Assembly: GCA_003447535.1 (NCBI GenBank)
Contig: DLYY01000140.1
Location: 1 to 17,850 of the forward strand
From: Bacteroidota bacterium
GTDB taxonomy: Bacteria; Bacteroidota; Bacteroidia; Chitinophagales; UBA8649
Direction of reading: 5' to 3'
DNA length: 17,850 nucleotides
Shown here: piece by piece, positions 14,932-17,850 of the stretch
Numbering within the stretch: the first letter of the stretch is position 1
How the letters are laid out: each line of letters begins with the position of its first letter
The notes under the pieces: model-generated
Seen by the model: only the letters and a program-made list of their open reading frames with translations
The model's database searches: none
What the model was told of the DNA's origin: nothing
Made by a program: the position numbers and the translations under genes

Positions 14932-15969
14932 TTGAATCGATTATTGCGACATTGGTGGTGGAAAGTTCTCGGGCTGTGCTTAACATTCTATGTCATTTTT
15001 ATGGCCTTGGCAACTCCCTTGAGCTCTGGAATCCAAGTCAACTTAATAGAACAAAACACGGATACCTTGTTATCGGTCAAGGCGCACAACGCTGATTTTG
15101 CTCTCGGAGAAAAAACTCTAAAACTTTGGGCTCATAGCCCTGACGGATACTATTCCATAACAGACTATTCCATTGAAGGAGCTGATAGCCTAACCATTTC
15201 TCTCAGCAACATTCATTTTTCCGACAGCAGCGAAGAGATGGCCTATCTCGACTTGGTTGCCTTCACAGAGACAATGGGTATAGTGGGCTCTGACAATGCA
15301 ATCCCTTCTAAAGGTGCCCAGCGGATTGAGGATTTGGCTAGCGAGGATATCTCCTCTTTTTCAAGAGGGAGTGAAGGATTTGTCTTCCCCAATCGCCGCA
15401 TTTTAGATGAAACCATCCGGAACCTTATGTTTCATGTTACTATGTGGTTTGGTATGGTTGGATTATTGCTTTTTGGATTCATCTATGCCATTAAATATAT
15501 CCTTGGAAACAATCTTGAGCGTGATGTTTGGGCATCTTTAGCTAATGCCGTTGGCCTTGGATTTGGCATTCTGGGGCTGCTTACTGGCATGGTGTGGGCA
15601 AAGTATACATGGGGCGCATTTTGGGTTAGTGATCCTAAGTTAAATGGAGCGGGTCTTGGGGTTTTGATGTACTTAGCCTATTTTCTTTTAAGAAATAGTA
15701 TCGATAATCCCCGCAAGCGCGCGCGCATCAGTGCGGCATATAACGTGATTTCCTTTGTGCTCTACATCATGTTCATTTTTGTTCTTCCGCGATTGCAAGG
15801 TGTAGATAGTTTACACCCAGGACAGGGCGGTAATCCGGCATTTTCATCGTATGATTTAGACAATGCACTTCGTATTGTGTTTTATCCTGCGGTTATTGGA
15901 TGGACATTCATTGGTTTTTGGATCTTTGATATCCTCCGAAGGATGCATGCTTTAAACAATATAAACTAG
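14932..15969 (+). CDS. ccmC: Cytochrome c biogenesis protein CcmC/CcsA, haem-handling
   Basis: CcmC belongs to the haem-handling protein family and presents haem to CcmE. The first helix follows WWWKVLGLC. A long extracytoplasmic domain (about residues 35-155) comes next, and then five more helices. The WWD signature is degenerate: WGAFWVSDPKLNGAG keeps the WG, W and D but lacks the second tryptophan before D. SLHPGQGGNPAF and the block FYPAVIGWTFIGFW are typical of Bacteroidota CcmC. There is no usable ATG, so translation starts at a TTG. I chose 14932 because AGGAAAAT lies just upstream; a TTG at 14908 would overlap ccmB by 13 bases, and one at 14944 is also possible. It lies directly downstream of ccmB and 4 bases before ccmD. 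Confidence 0.9.
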   Translation: MNRLLRHWWWKVLGLCLTFYVIFMALATPLSSGIQVNLIEQNTDTLLSVKAHNADFALGEKTLKLWAHSPDGYYSITDYSIEGADSLTISLSNIHFSDSSEEMAYLDLVAFTETMGIVGSDNAIPSKGAQRIEDLASEDISSFSRGSEGFVFPNRRILDETIRNLMFHVTMWFGMVGLLLFGFIYAIKYILGNNLERDVWASLANAVGLGFGILGLLTGMVWAKYTWGAFWVSDPKLNGAGLGVLMYLAYFLLRNSIDNPRKRARISAAYNVISFVLYIMFIFVLPRLQGVDSLHPGQGGNPAFSSYDLDNALRIVFYPAVIGWTFIGFWIFDILRRMHALNNIN

Positions 15970-15973
15970 CAGA

Positions 15974-16144
15974 ATGATAACAATTTTAATGCAGCTGTTG
16001 GCTTTACTTAGTAGGGTGGCCTTTTTTAATCCTAGGGGTGATGGAAAGTATCCCGTAGTAATCATTGTCCTTCTTATAGTATTTCTCGGGTTGGCCGGGG
16101 TGCTTGTTTATCTGGAAAGGCGATTGCGCAAGCTCGAGAAGTGA
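15974..16144 (+). CDS. ccmD: CcmD-like small membrane protein
   Basis: This 56-codon frame runs from an ATG 4 bases after the ccmC stop to a TGA. It encodes a hydrophobic leader-like segment (MITILMQLLALLS), then FFNPRGDGKYPVV, a single membrane helix (VVIIVLLIVFLGLAGVLVYL) and a highly charged tail ERRLRKLEK. This one-helix plan with an RSDGK/RGDGK-like turn before the helix and a basic cytoplasmic tail ending in KLEK is what I know of CcmD family proteins of Bacteroidota. CcmD helps release haem-loaded CcmE from CcmABC in model systems. An ATG at 15989 is an alternative start. The gene is easily missed because of its length, but position and sequence pattern support it. Confidence 0.78.
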   Translation: MITILMQLLALLSRVAFFNPRGDGKYPVVIIVLLIVFLGLAGVLVYLERRLRKLEK

Positions 16145-16170
16145 TTCTCTTGGAGACAATAAGGCCAGTC

Positions 16171-16187
16171 ATTATTTTTAAAATAAT
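16171..16187. repeat. AT-only inverted repeat between ccmD and gdhA
   Basis: ATTATTTT-T-AAAATAAT is an 8-bp perfect inverted repeat with a 1-base centre, 27-43 bases after ccmD and 55 bases before the gdhA ATG. No GC-rich stem is present, so it is not a good terminator. It could be an operator or chance in an AT-rich gap. TACCTTCA (16213-16220) is a poor match to the -7 box and could serve gdhA. The remaining 98-base gap holds no gene. Confidence 0.3.
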
Positions 16188-16242
16188 TTAACAATTAGGT
16201 TTTTTTCCTGCTTACCTTCACTTAGTCATAAAAACATAAACT

Positions 16243-17646
16243 ATGTCGAATTATAGCTTTTATCAAGATGTGGAACACTATGTTGATGAGGCGTCAAAGT
16301 ACACCCGATTCCAAAAGGGAATACTTGATCAAATACGTCAGTGCAATAGTGTTTATCGCATGAAGTTTCCTGTTAAGATGGGAAATGAAATTCATGTTAT
16401 TGAAGCCTATCGGGTTCAACATAGTCACCACCGACTCCCAACAAAAGGAGGTATTCGTTTTTCTACTGCCGTTAATCAAGACGAGGTAAAAGCGCTAGCC
16501 GCCTTAATGACCTATAAATGCGCTATCGTAGACGTTCCTTTCGGTGGGGCTAAAGGAGGAATTAAGGTAAGTCCTTCTAAGACTTCACCTGCCATGATGG
16601 AAAAGATTACTCGTCGTTATACGACGGAATTAGTCAAGAAAAATTTCATTGGTCCTGGATTAGATGTTCCTGCTCCGGATTACGGATCAGGAGAGCGAGA
16701 AATGGCCTGGATTCTTGACACCTATACGGCCTTAAAGCCAGGTGAGGTGGATGGATATGGCTGTGTTACTGGAAAGCCAGTACATCTCTACGGAATTCGA
16801 GGTCGAACAGAAGCAACGGGACGTGGAGTAGTCTATGCGCTTAATGTAGCCTGTAGCTATAAGAATGATATGGAGGCCTTAGGCCTAGAGGTCGGTCTCG
16901 AAGGAAAAACAGTGGCTGTTCAGGGTCTTGGAAATGTAGGATACCATGCGGCTCGAATCATTCAAGAATATGGCTGTAAAGTAGTAGGTATCGCTGAACG
17001 CGAAGGATCTATATATTGTGCCGAAGGATTTGATGTTGAGAACGTATATAAGTTTCGTCAAGCCAATGGATCATTATTAGAATATCCTGGTGCAACGGTA
17101 ATGAAGGATCGTAATGATATACTGTATTTGGATGTCGATATTTTGATTCCAGCGGCACTAGAAAATCAGATTAATAAATCAAATGCTAAACAGGTTAAGG
17201 CAAAGATTATTGCCGAGGCAGCTAATGGTCCGATTTCTCGTGAAGGACAGGACATTCTACTCAAAAAAGATATCTTAATACTTCCTGATATTTATGCTAA
17301 CGCTGGGGGTGTAACCGTTTCTTACTTTGAATGGCTTAAGAACCTATCCCATGTTCGCTTTGGTCGAATGAAGAAGCGTTTTGAGGAGAATACGCAGCTC
17401 AGTTACATTGAAATGGTTGAGGATATGACGGGTAAATCAGTAGGTGCTCGAGAAAAGAAAGCCATGATTCGTGGTTCCAATGAGACTGATTTAGTCAATT
17501 CCGGATTAGAAGACACAATGATAGAAGCCTATCACGCGATTAAGGAGACGCAAAAGCGAACCAAGACTGATCTCCGCACAGCGGCCTTCACCTTGGCAAT
17601 AACAAAAGTTGGAGTTGCCTACCAGGGTATGGGAATCTTTCCATAA
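16243..17646 (+). CDS. gdhA: Glutamate dehydrogenase, hexameric type with antenna-like insertion
   Basis: This enzyme interconverts glutamate with 2-oxoglutarate and ammonia using NAD(P). Conserved blocks are KGGIRFST (residues 68-75, substrate-binding lysine), VDVPFGGAKGG (96-106, catalytic K104), VPAPDYGSGEREM (142-154), the dinucleotide fold VQGLGNVG (226-233), and ANAGGVTVSYFEWLKN (352-367). The length of 467 residues exceeds the common 410-450 of bacterial enzymes. The extra length lies mainly between HVRFGR and GSNETDLVNSGL (about 375-415), where animal mitochondrial GDH carries its regulatory antenna. Several blocks read very close to the mitochondrial enzyme. The ATG at 16243 is 98 bases after ccmD and matches the family's beginning. 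Coenzyme preference cannot be set by eye. A 7-bp inverted repeat follows 27 bases after the stop. Confidence 0.95.
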   Translation: MSNYSFYQDVEHYVDEASKYTRFQKGILDQIRQCNSVYRMKFPVKMGNEIHVIEAYRVQHSHHRLPTKGGIRFSTAVNQDEVKALAALMTYKCAIVDVPFGGAKGGIKVSPSKTSPAMMEKITRRYTTELVKKNFIGPGLDVPAPDYGSGEREMAWILDTYTALKPGEVDGYGCVTGKPVHLYGIRGRTEATGRGVVYALNVACSYKNDMEALGLEVGLEGKTVAVQGLGNVGYHAARIIQEYGCKVVGIAEREGSIYCAEGFDVENVYKFRQANGSLLEYPGATVMKDRNDILYLDVDILIPAALENQINKSNAKQVKAKIIAEAANGPISREGQDILLKKDILILPDIYANAGGVTVSYFEWLKNLSHVRFGRMKKRFEENTQLSYIEMVEDMTGKSVGAREKKAMIRGSNETDLVNSGLEDTMIEAYHAIKETQKRTKTDLRTAAFTLAITKVGVAYQGMGIFP

Positions 17647-17673
17647 TCAACAATCTTTGAAAGCTATTTTAGC

Positions 17674-17692
17674 TTGCGTCCATTAGACGCAA
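17674..17692. terminator. Possible terminator hairpin after gdhA
   Basis: TTGCGTC-CATTA-GACGCAA is a perfect 7-bp stem with a 5-base loop, 27 bases after the gdhA stop. It is preceded by a second small repeat, AGCT-ATTTT-AGCT (17662-17673). Neither strand has a clear T-run after the stem, so intrinsic termination is only plausible. If the partial minus-strand gene to its right is real, the hairpin lies between two converging ends. Confidence 0.35.
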
Positions 17693-17716
17693 AGAACAAC
17701 TAACTTAAATGTTTTT

Positions 17717-17850
17717 CTAACTGTTGTCGCAGCAATAGCAATTTCTGGCTGCTCTCATCAACTTAAATTGCCCGAGTACTAAGGCAATTGTGAAAGGAAT
17801 CTCTGTAATAAGGATAGTGGTAAATGTATGACCTTCTAATCCTAAGAAAT
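17717..17850 (-). CDS. Possible 3' end of a membrane protein gene, cut by window edge
   Basis: On the minus strand one frame stays open from the window edge for 43 codons to a TAG at 17717-17719. It reads FLGLEGHTFTTILITEIPF followed by TIALVLGQFKLMRAARN, which resembles the last helix and basic tail of a membrane protein. The final CYCCDNS is odd. The fragment is short, starts outside the window and may be a chance frame. I do not recognise a family. The convergent orientation towards gdhA with a hairpin between would be a normal layout. Confidence 0.35.
   Translation of the reverse strand, partial: FLGLEGHTFTTILITEIPFTIALVLGQFKLMRAARNCYCCDNS

Noticed and set aside
1..17850. CRISPR array, defence island, prophage or insertion sequence
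   Set aside because: No regularly spaced direct repeats, transposase or integrase motifs, or nuclease clusters were seen; the genes are mostly housekeeping with short gaps.

Overview
The window looks like an ordinary chromosomal segment of a free-living member of the Bacteroidota, probably near Flavobacteriia/Cryomorphaceae-type organisms. Supporting signs are a DUF2797 protein, a CcmB-CcmC-CcmD block of the Bacteroidota type (CcmC with a large extracytoplasmic domain and a degenerate WWD motif), -7 promoter boxes of the form TAnnTTTG, few Shine-Dalgarno sequences, and moderate-to-low GC. No insertion sequence, phage gene, CRISPR array, tRNA or rRNA was seen. Nothing in base composition or gene content suggests recent transfer.

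Left part (1-8883). menG (menaquinone methyltransferase, minus strand, UUG start) diverges from engB (ribosome-assembly GTPase), with only 32 bases between them. A plus-strand run follows: a DUF2797 protein with a zinc ribbon, cca (tRNA CCA-adding enzyme), miaA (tRNA prenyltransferase), an MFS transporter, a YfcE-like phosphodiesterase, and a large secreted CotH-kinase/lamin-tail protein with a C-terminal membrane anchor. The genes from cca to the phosphodiesterase overlap by 4, 8 and about 23 bases, so they look like one translationally coupled operon that combines tRNA maturation with two less specific genes.

Middle part (8860-14151). A comM/yifB-type AAA+ ATPase (minus) overlaps the cotH tail by 24 bases and diverges from an ADP-ribosylglycohydrolase (plus). 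Next come a small minus-strand lipoprotein, a 72-residue plus-strand hypothetical protein and a 633-residue minus-strand secreted protein. None of these last three could be assigned to a family.

Right part (14240-17850). ccmB and ccmC (haem delivery for cytochrome c maturation) are followed by a 56-codon gene encoding a CcmD-like single-pass membrane protein. A glutamate dehydrogenase follows, which resembles the mitochondrial type and carries an insertion at the place of the animal 'antenna'. A possible partial minus-strand membrane-protein gene runs off the right edge.

I found no convincing new multi-gene system. The points most worth a second look are the architecture of the CotH protein, the GIY-YIG-like signature in the DUF2797 protein, the antenna-like insertion in glutamate dehydrogenase, the small ccmD gene, and the unassigned 633-residue secreted protein. 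Family calls are from memory of sequence patterns and no database search was run.
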